Shown piece by piece: positions 27,112 through 35,114 of a stretch of DNA of 35,353 nucleotides. How positions within the stretch are numbered: the first letter of the stretch is position 1; every line of letters begins with the position of its first letter. A program made the position numbers and the translations under genes. The notes beneath the pieces are model-generated. The model had not been told where the DNA came from, ran no database searches, and worked only from the letters and a program-made list of their open reading frames with translations. Source of the stretch: Rhodocyclaceae bacterium (GTDB lineage: Bacteria; Pseudomonadota; Gammaproteobacteria; Burkholderiales; Rhodocyclaceae); contig NKXK01000012.1 in the NCBI GenBank assembly GCA_004379165.1, positions 1 through 35,353 of the forward strand, given 5' to 3'.

Positions 27112-28202
27112 GATCTGACCTCCGTAAGCGGAATCATGCGGCCGGCGGTACGCCGGGTTTTGTCCTGCACCTGCCCGGCCAACTGGCCACAGGCAGCGTC
27201 GATATCATCCCCGCGCGTCTTGCGCTTCGTCGTCACGATGCCGGCCTGGATCAGGATATCGGCAAAACGGCGAACCTGCTCGGCCGGCGAGCGGCGGAAA
27301 GGTGACCCCGGGAAAGGATTGAATGGAATCAGGTTGAATTTGCACGGCACGTCACGAACCAGCGCCAGCACCTCGCGGGCATGTGCTTCGCTGTCGTTGA
27401 CACCGGCCATCATCGTGTATTCGAAGGTGATGAAGTCCCGCGGCGCCTTCTCGAGATAACGCTGGCAGGCAGCCATCAGTTCCTTCAAGGGGTATTTCTG
27501 GTTGATTGGTACCAGTTCATCACGCAAGCGGTCGTTTGGTGCATGCAGCGACACCGCGAGTGCGACCGGGCAATCCTCGCGCAGACGGTCGATCACCGGC
27601 ACCAGACCGGACGTCGACACCGTGACGCGACGGCGCGACAAGCCGTAGGCGTGATCTTCGAGCATCAAGCGCAGCGCCGCCACTGTGTTGTCGTAATTGG
27701 CGAGCGGCTCGCCCATGCCCATCATGACGACATTGGAAATCACCCGCTCGTCGCCATGCACGACACCGAGCGCATTGTTGGCCTGCCAGAGCTGGCCGAT
27801 GATTTCCGATACTGTCAGGTTACGGTTAAAGCCCTGCTTGCCGGTCGAACAGAAGGCGCAATCGAGCGCACAACCGGCTTGCGTGGAGATACAAAGTGTT
27901 CCGCGATCGTCTTCGGGAATTAAGACCGTCTCGACAGCATTGCCGTTGCCGACATCGATCAGAAACTTGCGCGTGCCGTCATCCGACAACTTGTCTGAGA
28001 CGACAGCAGGCGGCGCCACGACCGCCCTCGCCTTGAGCTTCTCGCGAAGGCTCTTGGCGATGTCGGTCATGGCATCGAAGTCCGCTACACCGGAACGATG
28101 CATCCAGCGCAACACCTGCTTTGCGCGGAAGGGCTTTTCACCCTGCTCGGCAAACCAGGCGGTCAGGCCATCGGCATCGAAATCCAGCAGATTGACGGCC
28201 AT
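27108..28202 (-). CDS. rlmN: Dual-specificity 23S rRNA/tRNA adenine-C2 methyltransferase RlmN
   Basis: The 364-residue radical-SAM enzyme methylates C2 of A2503 in 23S rRNA and of A37 in some tRNAs. The [4Fe-4S] motif is C111-x3-C115-x2-C118 (CALDCAFC), and the second catalytic cysteine is Cys338 in [11 protein letters not shown]. The [37 protein letters not shown] and [12 protein letters not shown] motifs are intact. It lies 10 nt downstream of ndk and overlaps pilW. Confidence 0.98.
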   Translation of the reverse strand: MAVNLLDFDADGLTAWFAEQGEKPFRAKQVLRWMHRSGVADFDAMTDIAKSLREKLKARAVVAPPAVVSDKLSDDGTRKFLIDVGNGNAVETVLIPEDDRGTLCISTQAGCALDCAFCSTGKQGFNRNLTVSEIIGQLWQANNALGVVHGDERVISNVVMMGMGEPLANYDNTVAALRLMLEDHAYGLSRRRVTVSTSGLVPVIDRLREDCPVALAVSLHAPNDRLRDELVPINQKYPLKELMAACQRYLEKAPRDFITFEYTMMAGVNDSEAHAREVLALVRDVPCKFNLIPFNPFPGSPFRRSPAEQVRRFADILIQAGIVTTKRKTRGDDIDAACGQLAGQVQDKTRRTAGRMIPLTEVRS

Positions 28203-28212
28203 CGCTTACTGC

Positions 28213-28641
28213 TTAGCGGCCAGCATAAACGTTCAGACCCGGGAAGAAAAATGCAACTTCCACGGCAGCGGTGTCGGGACCGTCGGAGCCATGAACTGCG
28301 TTGGCATCGATGGACTCTGCGAAGTCAGCGCGGATGGTGCCCGGTGCGGCTTCCTTCGGGTTGGTGGCGCCCATCAGTTCGCGATTCTTGGCGATGGCGT
28401 TTTCGCCTTCGAGAACCTGAACCATGACCGGACCGGAGGTCATGAAAGCAACCAGATCCTTGAAGAACGGGCGGGCCTTGTGCACAGCGTAGAACTGGCC
28501 GGCTTCCTGCTCGGACAACCAGACCATCTTGGAGGCAACGATCTTCAGGCCGTTGGTTTCGAAACGGGAGTAAATCTTGCCAATAACGTTCTTGGCGACA
28601 GCGTCGGGTTTGATGATGGACAGGGCGAGTTCGATAGCCAT
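28213..28641 (-). CDS. ndk: Nucleoside diphosphate kinase
   Basis: The 142-residue enzyme transfers the gamma phosphate between NTPs and NDPs through a phospho-histidine, here His117 in NAVHGSDG. Other family features are [17 protein letters not shown], the [14 protein letters not shown] segment and [22 protein letters not shown]. Length is typical. It is the first gene of the long minus-strand run, with GGAG about 9 nt before the ATG and a likely promoter just upstream. Confidence 0.98.
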   Translation of the reverse strand: MAIELALSIIKPDAVAKNVIGKIYSRFETNGLKIVASKMVWLSEQEAGQFYAVHKARPFFKDLVAFMTSGPVMVQVLEGENAIAKNRELMGATNPKEAAPGTIRADFAESIDANAVHGSDGPDTAAVEVAFFFPGLNVYAGR

Positions 28642-28681
28642 TTAATTGCTCCGCAAAAGCTAGACAGTTGAAAAACAGACT

Positions 28682-28690
28682 ATTTTAGCA
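28682..28690 (-). promoter_or_regulatory. Candidate extended -10 promoter for ndk and following genes
   Basis: On the minus strand TGC-TAAAAT (28690-28682) is an extended -10 element about 40 nt before the ndk start, in the only gap upstream of this gene run. No good -35 is seen, which fits an extended -10 promoter. Confidence 0.4.
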
Positions 28691-28711
28691 GAGAAGGCGA
28701 CGGCGCGCCGG

Positions 28712-29410
28712 TTAGCGTGCAGCAGATGGCGCTGCGGCCTTTGCCGCAAGCTCAGCCTGTAAAGGCGCTCGCAGCAGATCGAAGTGACGCGGCGCCACGT
28801 ACTGCAGCAACTCCTTACCATCTGCGTCGACCACGACGTCCAGCCCCTTGTCGGGATAGAGCAGATGCACGCGCTTCTCGCCCAGCGCAAGGCGTTCTCC
28901 CGGCTGACCGAAGCGCTGAATGACCGTCGCCTCATCCAGATTGACCGTCGGAATGACGCTGATCGCCTTGACCGGCAGGCTATCGGCGGCTGCAAGATCA
29001 TCGGGATGCAGCTTGATCTTCCGGGTGGCACTTTCCATGTGTTCGGCTTTCAGCGCCCGCTCGCGCATGGCTACGATGTGCGACTTTTCCGCGTCGACCG
29101 TAGCAATCACCCGGGCCAGCACAAAACCCAGGGGCACCTGCGCGACATAGGCCTCAAGCGTACCGACCTCATTCGGTGCCGCGATGATGGCCACCTCAAG
29201 CTCGCCGCCCAGCCGTTGCCGCAGTTCGCCAAGCGTGCTGACACCAGGCCGCAGGCCGAATACCCGACTACCACCCTGCCCGTCGACTTCAATCTGCCAG
29301 GGCAAATTCGCATCCGGATCAACCCCGGGTCGCTGGCTGCCGATGGGCACCAGAAAAGGCAGAACCAGCGCGGCAATTATCAGGGCAATGATGGCAGCGG
29401 CGAACTTCAT
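28712..29410 (-). CDS. Unassigned membrane-anchored protein
   Basis: No family is recognised. From the chosen ATG at 29410 the product is 232 residues with a strong N-terminal hydrophobic segment (about 3-24, FAAAIIALIIAALVLPFLVP) that could be an uncleaved anchor or signal. The rest is soluble. Two stretches resemble each other in pattern: FGLRPGVSTLGELRQRLGG (51-69) and PTVNLDEATVIQRFGQPGE (154-172), both of the P-x-V-(x)n-L/V-x-x-R-x-G kind. The end is Ala-rich. The frame runs upstream to 29485, but that would place 25 polar residues before the hydrophobic segment and overlap the neighbouring gene. It lies between ndk and a PilJ-domain gene, same strand. Confidence 0.72.
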   Translation of the reverse strand: MKFAAAIIALIIAALVLPFLVPIGSQRPGVDPDANLPWQIEVDGQGGSRVFGLRPGVSTLGELRQRLGGELEVAIIAAPNEVGTLEAYVAQVPLGFVLARVIATVDAEKSHIVAMRERALKAEHMESATRKIKLHPDDLAAADSLPVKAISVIPTVNLDEATVIQRFGQPGERLALGEKRVHLLYPDKGLDVVVDADGKELLQYVAPRHFDLLRAPLQAELAAKAAAPSAAR

Positions 29411-29474
29411 GAAAGCATCCGAGAAAACAGTTGGCCGGATTGTGCCACAAGGAGCCCCCCCTGCCGGCGCGCCT

Positions 29475-30308
29475 TTACTGAGCACGCGAGTCGGCTAGCA
29501 GCGCCTCTCGATATTGCGCGGCCAAACCACTCAAGGTCTCCTGAATCCGCTCGCTGCTCGTCGCCACGTGTTGGGCGTCCCGGCCACCCCGCTGCCACAT
29601 TGTCGCCACGCGGACGGCCTCATCGAGAAAAATCCATTGATTCCGTACCAGCACCAGGGCTTCGCGTGCCTGCAACCCATTCAGCGGCATGCGTTCCAGC
29701 TCCAGCAGGCCGCTAGCAAATTCGCTGCGCGTCTGCGCCAGATCCGTCAGCAGCCCCTGACTGCGGTCACCGGCCAGTGATTGAAAGTACAGCCGCGCCA
29801 GGCGCTGGGCAAACATGTTAAGCCGCGCTGCGCCGTCAAGTGCGCGGCCGGCTGGGCTCTCTGCACCCGCCTCGATCTGCAGCGCCAGCTTGCCGGCGTG
29901 AATGGCCAGTTCCTCGGCCAACTGCCCGGCACGCTCGGCAGTTGCAGCGCTGTACGGCTCACCAACCACGGCGCGGAACTCCTGCCAGACCGAATGACAG
30001 CGGCCATAAGTCCGCGCTGCGGCAGGCTGCTGCGTATAACGACTCAGGCGGCGCAAGCTCTGCTCCCCCTGCGCCAAGCCCGCGGTCAGCGCTACATTGG
30101 CCTGCCGAGCCTGAACATCCAGCCCCACCTGACGATAGAGCTTGGCAAGGCGCTGCCCCTGCGTGCGAACATTGCCGGCTTCCAACATCTCTTGCGCCAG
30201 CTGCGCTGCAGAATCGCCCCGAGCTACCGCAATCGGCTGCGCCACAGCCGCCGGCGGGGAGCAGCACAGACCTGAGAAAAACAACGCCGCCAACAAAAAC
30301 CGCCCCAT
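29475..30308 (-). CDS. Secreted protein with two PilJ-type (type IV pili MCP N-terminal) sensor domains
   Basis: The 277-residue protein has a signal peptide (cleavage near AVA-Q at 23-24) and two copies of the four-helix PilJ/NarX-like sensor fold. Each is marked by its signature helix: NVRTQGQRLAKLYRQ (46-60) and ARLNMFAQRLARLYFQ (161-176), both of the form N-x(4)-QRLA(K/R)LY. In PilJ, NarX and related receptors such domains precede a membrane helix and a signalling domain. Here nothing follows, so this looks like a free periplasmic sensor or binding protein. Ligand and partner are unknown. It is upstream of the unassigned gene at 28712, with which it may be transcribed. Confidence 0.75.
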   Translation of the reverse strand: MGRFLLAALFFSGLCCSPPAAVAQPIAVARGDSAAQLAQEMLEAGNVRTQGQRLAKLYRQVGLDVQARQANVALTAGLAQGEQSLRRLSRYTQQPAAARTYGRCHSVWQEFRAVVGEPYSAATAERAGQLAEELAIHAGKLALQIEAGAESPAGRALDGAARLNMFAQRLARLYFQSLAGDRSQGLLTDLAQTRSEFASGLLELERMPLNGLQAREALVLVRNQWIFLDEAVRVATMWQRGGRDAQHVATSSERIQETLSGLAAQYREALLADSRAQ

Positions 30309-30411
30309 TCAACCCACCCTGCGATCAACAAAAGGCGCGCATTGAATCAGTTAAACGTTCCGGTTTTGTGACAGACGTTCACCATCACGAAACAAAAGCG
30401 TCACCCCAAAG

Positions 30412-30454
30412 AAATTGGCCCCTTCTGCGGTGAACCGCAAAAAGAGGCCAATTT
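30412..30454 (-). terminator. Stem-loop terminator after dctM
   Basis: AAATTGGCC (30412-30420) and GGCCAATTT (30446-30454) form a perfect 9-bp outer stem. Inside it TGCGG-TGAA-CCGCA (30426-30439) forms a second hairpin. On the minus strand it follows the dctM stop (30474) by about 20 nt and runs into TTTCTTT, so it probably ends the dctPQM transcript. It also lies upstream of the PilJ-domain gene. Confidence 0.65.
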
Positions 30455-30473
30455 GAGGGGTTGAGCTAGACGC

Positions 30474-31757
30474 TTACAGCATACCCAGCATGCGCGGGAA
30501 CCACAGCGACAGTTCCGGCACGTAGGTAACAACAGCCAGGAAGGCGAGCATCGACAGCAACCACGGCCAGACCGCCACGGTCAGCTCGGTAATCCCCATC
30601 TTGGTGATACCCGATGCCACATACAGGTTCAGGCCAACCGGCGGGTGACACATGCCGACTTCCATATTCACCACCATGATGATGCCGAAATGCACCGGAT
30701 GGATGCCGAGCGCCATTGCCACCGGGAACAGGATCGGCGCGAAGATCAGCACGATCGACGACGGCTCCATGAAGTTACCGGCCAGCAGCAGGATGACATT
30801 CACCGCCAGGAGGAAGGTGATGACCCCCAGACCGTTGCCCAGCATCCAGTCAGCCAGCGCCTGCGGGATGTTCTCGTTGGTCATGATGAAGGAGAACAAC
30901 ACGGCATTGGTGATGATGTAGAGCAGCATCGCCGACATGTTGGCCGAATTCAGCAGCACCTTCGGCACGTCCTTGAGGCCCATGTCCTTGTAGATGAAAA
31001 CAGCGACGACAAAGGCATAGACGGCAGACATGGCAGCGGCTTCGGTCGGCGTGAAGATGCCGGAGTAGATACCGCCCATGACCACGACGATCAGCAACAG
31101 CCCCCAGACCGACTTGCGGAAGCTGTCCCAACGCTCATTCCAGCTTGCCTTCGGCTGGCGCGGGTAGTTGAACTTCTTGGCCCGATACCAGGTGACACCA
31201 CCCAGCGTCGCCGCAAGGGCCAGCCCCGGGATGACGCCAGCCATGAACAGGGCCCCGACCGAGGTATTGGTCGCCACCGAGTACATCACCATGACGATGG
31301 ACGGCGGAATCAGGATGCCGAGTGCCCCCGAAGTCGAGATCACGCCAGCGCCAAACTTGTTCGGGAACCCGGCCTTGACCATGGCAGGCAGCAGGATGGA
31401 ACCGATCGCCACGACCGTAGCCGGGCTCGAACCGGACACCGCTGCGAACAGCGCACAGGCCAGCACACCGGCCAGACCAAGGCCGCCGTACCAGTGCCCG
31501 ACCATCGAGGTCGCGAAGTTGATCATCCGCTTCGCCACGCCGCCATGCGTCAGGAAGTTGCCGGCGAGAATGAAGAACGGAATCGCCATAATCTCGAACT
31601 TCTCGATGCCGGTGAATAGCTTCAGCGCCACCGACTCAAGCGGCACCTGGGTCATTGTGAACAGGAAGGTGAGAACGGTCAGGCCGAGCGAAATCGAGAT
31701 CGGCATGCCGGTCAGCATGAGGATGGCCAGCAGGCCGAAAATTACCAGAGCGTTCAT
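30474..31757 (-). CDS. dctM: TRAP transporter large permease DctM
   Basis: The 427-residue protein is the main membrane subunit of a TRAP (tripartite ATP-independent periplasmic) transporter, with about 11-13 membrane helices. Characteristic blocks are LMLTGMPISISLGLTVL near the start, AIPFFILAGNFLTHGGVAKRMI, LACALFAAVSGSSPATVVAIG, GALGILIPPSIVMVMY, GIFTPTEAAAMSAVYAF and MEVGMCHPPVGLNLYV. It uses the sodium or proton gradient to take up dicarboxylates delivered by DctP. The start overlaps the dctQ stop by ATGA. Confidence 0.96.
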   Translation of the reverse strand: MNALVIFGLLAILMLTGMPISISLGLTVLTFLFTMTQVPLESVALKLFTGIEKFEIMAIPFFILAGNFLTHGGVAKRMINFATSMVGHWYGGLGLAGVLACALFAAVSGSSPATVVAIGSILLPAMVKAGFPNKFGAGVISTSGALGILIPPSIVMVMYSVATNTSVGALFMAGVIPGLALAATLGGVTWYRAKKFNYPRQPKASWNERWDSFRKSVWGLLLIVVVMGGIYSGIFTPTEAAAMSAVYAFVVAVFIYKDMGLKDVPKVLLNSANMSAMLLYIITNAVLFSFIMTNENIPQALADWMLGNGLGVITFLLAVNVILLLAGNFMEPSSIVLIFAPILFPVAMALGIHPVHFGIIMVVNMEVGMCHPPVGLNLYVASGITKMGITELTVAVWPWLLSMLAFLAVVTYVPELSLWFPRMLGML

Positions 31758-32536
31758 TGCTGGCCTCCTTCATTTTTGCCGGACTGGCGACGTTCGTTGC
31801 CACCGCGGTGCTCATCAGTGACCGGCTTGCTTTCATGACGACGCTCGTCGCCCGAGCGGCGCTCGCCGACCATCGTGTGCTTCATGTCCTTCATGTGCAG
31901 GTTGTCATCCATGCCGTAGGGATCGAAATCGACAGGCGGCACTTCGTCTTCCAGACCATCGACATGGCCGTGATCGTGATGCGGCAGTTCGCCCGTCTTC
32001 AGGAAAGACCAGGTCACCTGCAGGAAGCGGAAACACATCAGCGAGGAGCCGAACGGAATCGCGCAGTAGACGATCCAGGTCGGCCATTCAAGATCAGGCG
32101 TTACCGGGCCTTCATACAGATCTTCTGCCTGAATGCCGAAAGTATTGAAGACTGCGTAATGAGCACCGTTTTCCCACACGAAATGCGCCCCCAGTGCGGC
32201 GACGATACCGGTGAACAAGGCCCCGGCCAGCAGCCCGAAGACAATGAATTTGCCCCGCATGTTGTCGTCGAGACGGTTGATCAGCACGTCAACGCCGACG
32301 TGAATGCCGGTGCGCACGCCATAGGCCGCGCCAAATTTGGCCATCCAGACGAACATGATGATGCAGAGCTCCTGCGCCCAGCTGAAATTCAGCGTCAGCA
32401 GCCAGTCCTGCAGGCCGGGAATGTCGACCCCGGCGAGATATCGGTGCGCCACCGAGGCGAAGATGATCAGCGTGGCCGCGCCCATCAGGAACGTGACCAG
32501 CAGCTCTTCAAGGTGATTGAGCGCCTTGTTTAACAT
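31754..32536 (-). CDS. dctQ: TRAP transporter small permease DctQ with charged C-terminal extension
   Basis: The product is about 260 residues, with four membrane helices in the first ~190 (for example LLVTFLMGAATLIIFASVAHRYL and FIVFGLLAGALFTGIVAALG). It is the small TRAP membrane subunit that docks DctP to DctM. Many DctQ proteins end near 170-200 residues. This one continues with ~75 polar residues: a His/Asp-rich stretch (HHDHGHVDG), then GERRSGDERRHE and RGGNERRQSG. The role of that tail is unknown. Start ATG 32536 is preferred because GGGGGT lies about 7 nt upstream; ATG 32551 is the alternative (five more residues) but abuts a hairpin and has no ribosome binding site. Confidence 0.92.
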   Translation of the reverse strand: MLNKALNHLEELLVTFLMGAATLIIFASVAHRYLAGVDIPGLQDWLLTLNFSWAQELCIIMFVWMAKFGAAYGVRTGIHVGVDVLINRLDDNMRGKFIVFGLLAGALFTGIVAALGAHFVWENGAHYAVFNTFGIQAEDLYEGPVTPDLEWPTWIVYCAIPFGSSLMCFRFLQVTWSFLKTGELPHHDHGHVDGLEDEVPPVDFDPYGMDDNLHMKDMKHTMVGERRSGDERRHESKPVTDEHRGGNERRQSGKNEGGQQ

Positions 32537-32556
32537 GGTGAATACCCCCATTTGTG

Positions 32557-32580
32557 AATCGGGGGCTTACGCCCCCGATT
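32557..32580. promoter_or_regulatory. Perfect hairpin between dctP and dctQ
   Basis: AATCGGGGGC (32557-32566) and GCCCCCGATT (32571-32580) form an exact 10-bp stem with a 4-nt loop, located 16 nt after the dctP stop and just before dctQ. There is no T-tract. It is well placed to protect the 3' end of dctP mRNA or partly attenuate reading into dctQM, giving more binding protein than permease, as is usual for binding-protein operons (inference). Confidence 0.75.
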
Positions 32581-32596
32581 TCATCTAGCTAGAGAC

Positions 32597-33601
32597 TTAC
32601 AGGCTATCCGGCTTGAAGCCGATGTCCTTGTAGACCGCCTGAATGACTTCCTTGCCAACGCGGCCTTCCATCTTCTGGTGGACCGGCACCATGGCCTTCT
32701 TGAACGCCAGACGCTCTTCCTTGGTCGGCACGTAAACCGTGGTCTTGCCGCTCTTCTTCACCGCTTCCAGCGAAGAATCGTTCTCGACCTTGGCGATCTG
32801 GTTGGCGTAACGGGTTGCCTGCTCCATCGCGTCATCCAGCTGCTTGCGGATATCTGCCGGCAGACCGTCCCAGAACTTCTTGTTAACGATCACCGCATAA
32901 CCCAGGTAACCGTGGTCGGTGATGGTCAGGTGCTTCTGCACTTCGTGCATTTTTTGGGTATAGAGGTTGGAGATCGGATTCTCAGTGCCATCGACAACGC
33001 CCGTCTGCAGCGCCTGATAAACCTCGGAGAAGGCCATGACCTGCGGCAGGCCGCCAACCGAGCGAATCTGCTCTTCCAGCACCTTGGACGACTGGATACG
33101 CAGCTTCTTGCCCTTCAGGTCAGCCGGCGACTTGATCGGGGAATTCAGCGAGAAGGACTTGAAGCCATTGTCCCAATAGGCCAGGCCGCGAATTCCCTTG
33201 GGCTCGAGCTTGGACAGCAACTGCTTGCCGACGGCACCATTGGTGACCTTGCGCAGATCATCGTAGCTGCTGAAGATAAACGGCAGGTCGAAAACCTCGA
33301 ACTCCTTGACGCCCAGCGGACCAAACTTGGCCAGCGACGGTGCCAGCATCTGCACGGCGCCCAGCTGCAAGGCCTCCATCTCTTCCTTATCCTTGTACAG
33401 CGTCGAGTTGGCGTAAACCTCGACCTTGACCTTGCCACCGGTCAACTCCGAGGCTTTCTTGGCAAACATTTCAGCCGCCTTGCCCTTCGGGGTGTCGGCT
33501 GCGACAACGTGGCTGAACTTGATCACGATCGGTTGCTGGGCATAGGCGCCCAGCGATGCGGCACAAAAGAACAGGCCAGCGAGCAGCTTGGATACTTTCA
33601 T
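32597..33601 (-). CDS. dctP: TRAP transporter solute-binding protein DctP
   Basis: The 334-residue periplasmic protein captures C4-dicarboxylates for DctQM. A signal peptide (MKVSKLLAGLFFCAASLGAYA, cleavage before QQ) precedes the DctP fold: VIKFSHVVAADTPKGKAAE, LYKDKEEMEALQLGAVQM, FDLPFIFSSYDDL and GKKLRIQSSKVLEEQIRSVG, with the conserved Arg of LRIQ that holds a substrate carboxylate. EVYQALQTGVVDGTENPISN is also present. The sequence type is that of the dicarboxylate group, so succinate/fumarate/malate are likely. GGAGGAG stands 6 nt before the ATG. The palindrome 88 nt upstream is a probable regulator site. Confidence 0.96.
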   Translation of the reverse strand: MKVSKLLAGLFFCAASLGAYAQQPIVIKFSHVVAADTPKGKAAEMFAKKASELTGGKVKVEVYANSTLYKDKEEMEALQLGAVQMLAPSLAKFGPLGVKEFEVFDLPFIFSSYDDLRKVTNGAVGKQLLSKLEPKGIRGLAYWDNGFKSFSLNSPIKSPADLKGKKLRIQSSKVLEEQIRSVGGLPQVMAFSEVYQALQTGVVDGTENPISNLYTQKMHEVQKHLTITDHGYLGYAVIVNKKFWDGLPADIRKQLDDAMEQATRYANQIAKVENDSSLEAVKKSGKTTVYVPTKEERLAFKKAMVPVHQKMEGRVGKEVIQAVYKDIGFKPDSL

Positions 33602-33688
33602 GGTTTCTCCTCCAGAGTTGAGATGCGTCGCTTCGGGTTTAGATTGCGACTGAGTGAAAATGTTACGTTACGGATAACCAGCGACCAT

Positions 33689-33702
33689 TGTGGATTTCCA
33701 CA
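33689..33702. promoter_or_regulatory. Candidate operator upstream of dctP (TGTGGA-TT-TCCACA)
   Basis: TGTGGA (33689-33694) and TCCACA (33697-33702) are exact reverse complements around TT. The surrounding sequence ATTGTGGAT-N2-CCAC recurs upstream of dctA at 35180-35194. It resembles the TGTG...CACA activator sites known for DctD in rhizobia. No clear sigma-54 -24/-12 pair was found between it and dctP, so the type of regulator is open. Confidence 0.65.
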
Positions 33703-33707
33703 TGCAT

Positions 33708-33733
33708 CAAAATAGACGCCGGACAGGCCGGCG
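33708..33733 (-). terminator. Candidate terminator after dctA
   Basis: On the minus strand CGCCGG and CCGGCG (33733-33728 and 33722-33717) form a 6-bp stem with a 5-nt loop, followed by TCTATTTTG. It lies 25 nt after the dctA stop and just upstream of the dctP operator. Confidence 0.5.
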
Positions 33734-33758
33734 GTGAAGGAGGAGACAGATTGCACGA

Positions 33759-35105
33759 TCAGTGATGTTCGGTGATCGGTCTCGGCACATGCGGAATGAT
33801 GATTTCCGGTGCATCGTCGAGAACCAGCTCGGGCCGCTCTGCTTCATCACGGGTTTCGTCATTAAGCACGGCGTTCAGTTTCTCGACGTCCAGCGCTTTA
33901 CACCATTTGGCAACAACCAGCGTCGCCACGCTGTTACCGATAAAGTTGGTCAGCGCCCGCGCTTCGGACATGAAGCGGTCAATGCCGAGGATGAGCGCCA
34001 GTCCGGCGACCGGCACGGTACCGACCGCCGACAAGGTCGCGGCAAGGACGATGAAACCAGAGCCGGTAACGCCGGCCGCACCCTTGGAGGTGAGCAGCAG
34101 GATGACCAGCAGCGTGATCTGCTGCGACAGATCCATCGGCGTATTCGTCGCTTGGGCGATGAACACCGCGGCCATCGTCAGATAGATCGAGGTACCGTCA
34201 AGGTTGAACGAGTAACCGGTAGGCACGACCAGACCGACCACCGACTTCTGTGCGCCGGCGTTTTCCATCTTGGCCATCAGGCGGGGCAGCGCCGATTCCG
34301 AAGACGAGGTGCCGAGTACCAGGAAAAGTTCCTCCTTGATGTACTTGATCAGTTTGAAGATCGAGAAGCCATGCACCTTGGCGATGGTCCCCAGCACCCC
34401 GACAATGAAAATGACACAGGTGAGGTAAAAGGCGCCCATCAGGTTGGCCAGTTGAACCAGACTGCCGACACCGTGCTTGCCGATGGTATAGGCCATCGCA
34501 CCGAAGGCACCGATCGGAGCCACCTTCATGATCACGCCGACGATGCCGAAAAGCACGTGCGACAGTTTCTCGATCAGATCGAACACCGGCTTGCCGCGCT
34601 CGCCGAAGGCATGCATGGCGTAGCCGAAGAGGATGGAGAAGAACAGCACCTGCAGCATGTCGCCCTTGGCAAAGGCATCGACGACGCTGGTCGGGATGAT
34701 GTTGATCAGGAAATCCGTGGTGCTCTGCATCTTGCCCGGACCGACGTATTTCTCGATGCCCTTGGTGTCGAGCGTGGCCGGGTCGACGTTCATGCCGCTA
34801 CCGGGCGCCCAGAGATTGACGACGATCAGGCCGATGATCAGGGCAATGGTGCTCACCACCTCGAAATACAGCACCGCATAGCCACCGGTCTTGCCGACTT
34901 TCTTCATGTCTTCCATGCCGGCAATGCCGACAACGATGGTGCAGAAAATGATCGGCGCGATGATCATCTTGATCAGCTTGATGAAGGCATCGCCCAGCGG
35001 CTTCATCGCCGGCCCGGTATCGGGGTAGAAATGTCCCAGCGCGACACCGATGGCAATAGCAATCAACACCTGAACATACAGGCTTCCAAAAATGCGTTTT
35101 TTCAC
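33759..35105 (-). CDS. dctA: C4-dicarboxylate/cation symporter DctA
   Basis: The 448-residue protein belongs to the DAACS (glutamate transporter-like) family and imports succinate, fumarate and malate with protons or sodium. The family motifs are [12 protein letters not shown] (the serine-rich reentrant loop), [16 protein letters not shown] (the NxDG substrate site) and the later [14 protein letters not shown]. Eight membrane helices and two hairpins are expected. Start GTG 35105 is chosen over GTG 35112-35114: AGAGGTGG then stands 6-7 nt upstream, and [20 protein letters not shown] aligns from its first residue with E. coli DctA. It faces the same way as dctPQM but has its own regulatory region and terminator. 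Confidence 0.97.
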   Translation of the reverse strand: MKKRIFGSLYVQVLIAIAIGVALGHFYPDTGPAMKPLGDAFIKLIKMIIAPIIFCTIVVGIAGMEDMKKVGKTGGYAVLYFEVVSTIALIIGLIVVNLWAPGSGMNVDPATLDTKGIEKYVGPGKMQSTTDFLINIIPTSVVDAFAKGDMLQVLFFSILFGYAMHAFGERGKPVFDLIEKLSHVLFGIVGVIMKVAPIGAFGAMAYTIGKHGVGSLVQLANLMGAFYLTCVIFIVGVLGTIAKVHGFSIFKLIKYIKEELFLVLGTSSSESALPRLMAKMENAGAQKSVVGLVVPTGYSFNLDGTSIYLTMAAVFIAQATNTPMDLSQQITLLVILLLTSKGAAGVTGSGFIVLAATLSAVGTVPVAGLALILGIDRFMSEARALTNFIGNSVATLVVAKWCKALDVEKLNAVLNDETRDEAERPELVLDDAPEIIIPHVPRPITEHH

Positions 35106-35114
35106 GATTCCCAC

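Noticed and set aside
30645..31619. Plus-strand frame opposite dctM
   Set aside because: It has the same shadow pattern: a charged low-complexity product opposite a confirmed TRAP permease.
33602..33688. Sigma-54 promoter between the operator and dctP
   Set aside because: No GG-N10-GC pair resembling TGGCAC-N5-TTGC could be found on the minus strand.
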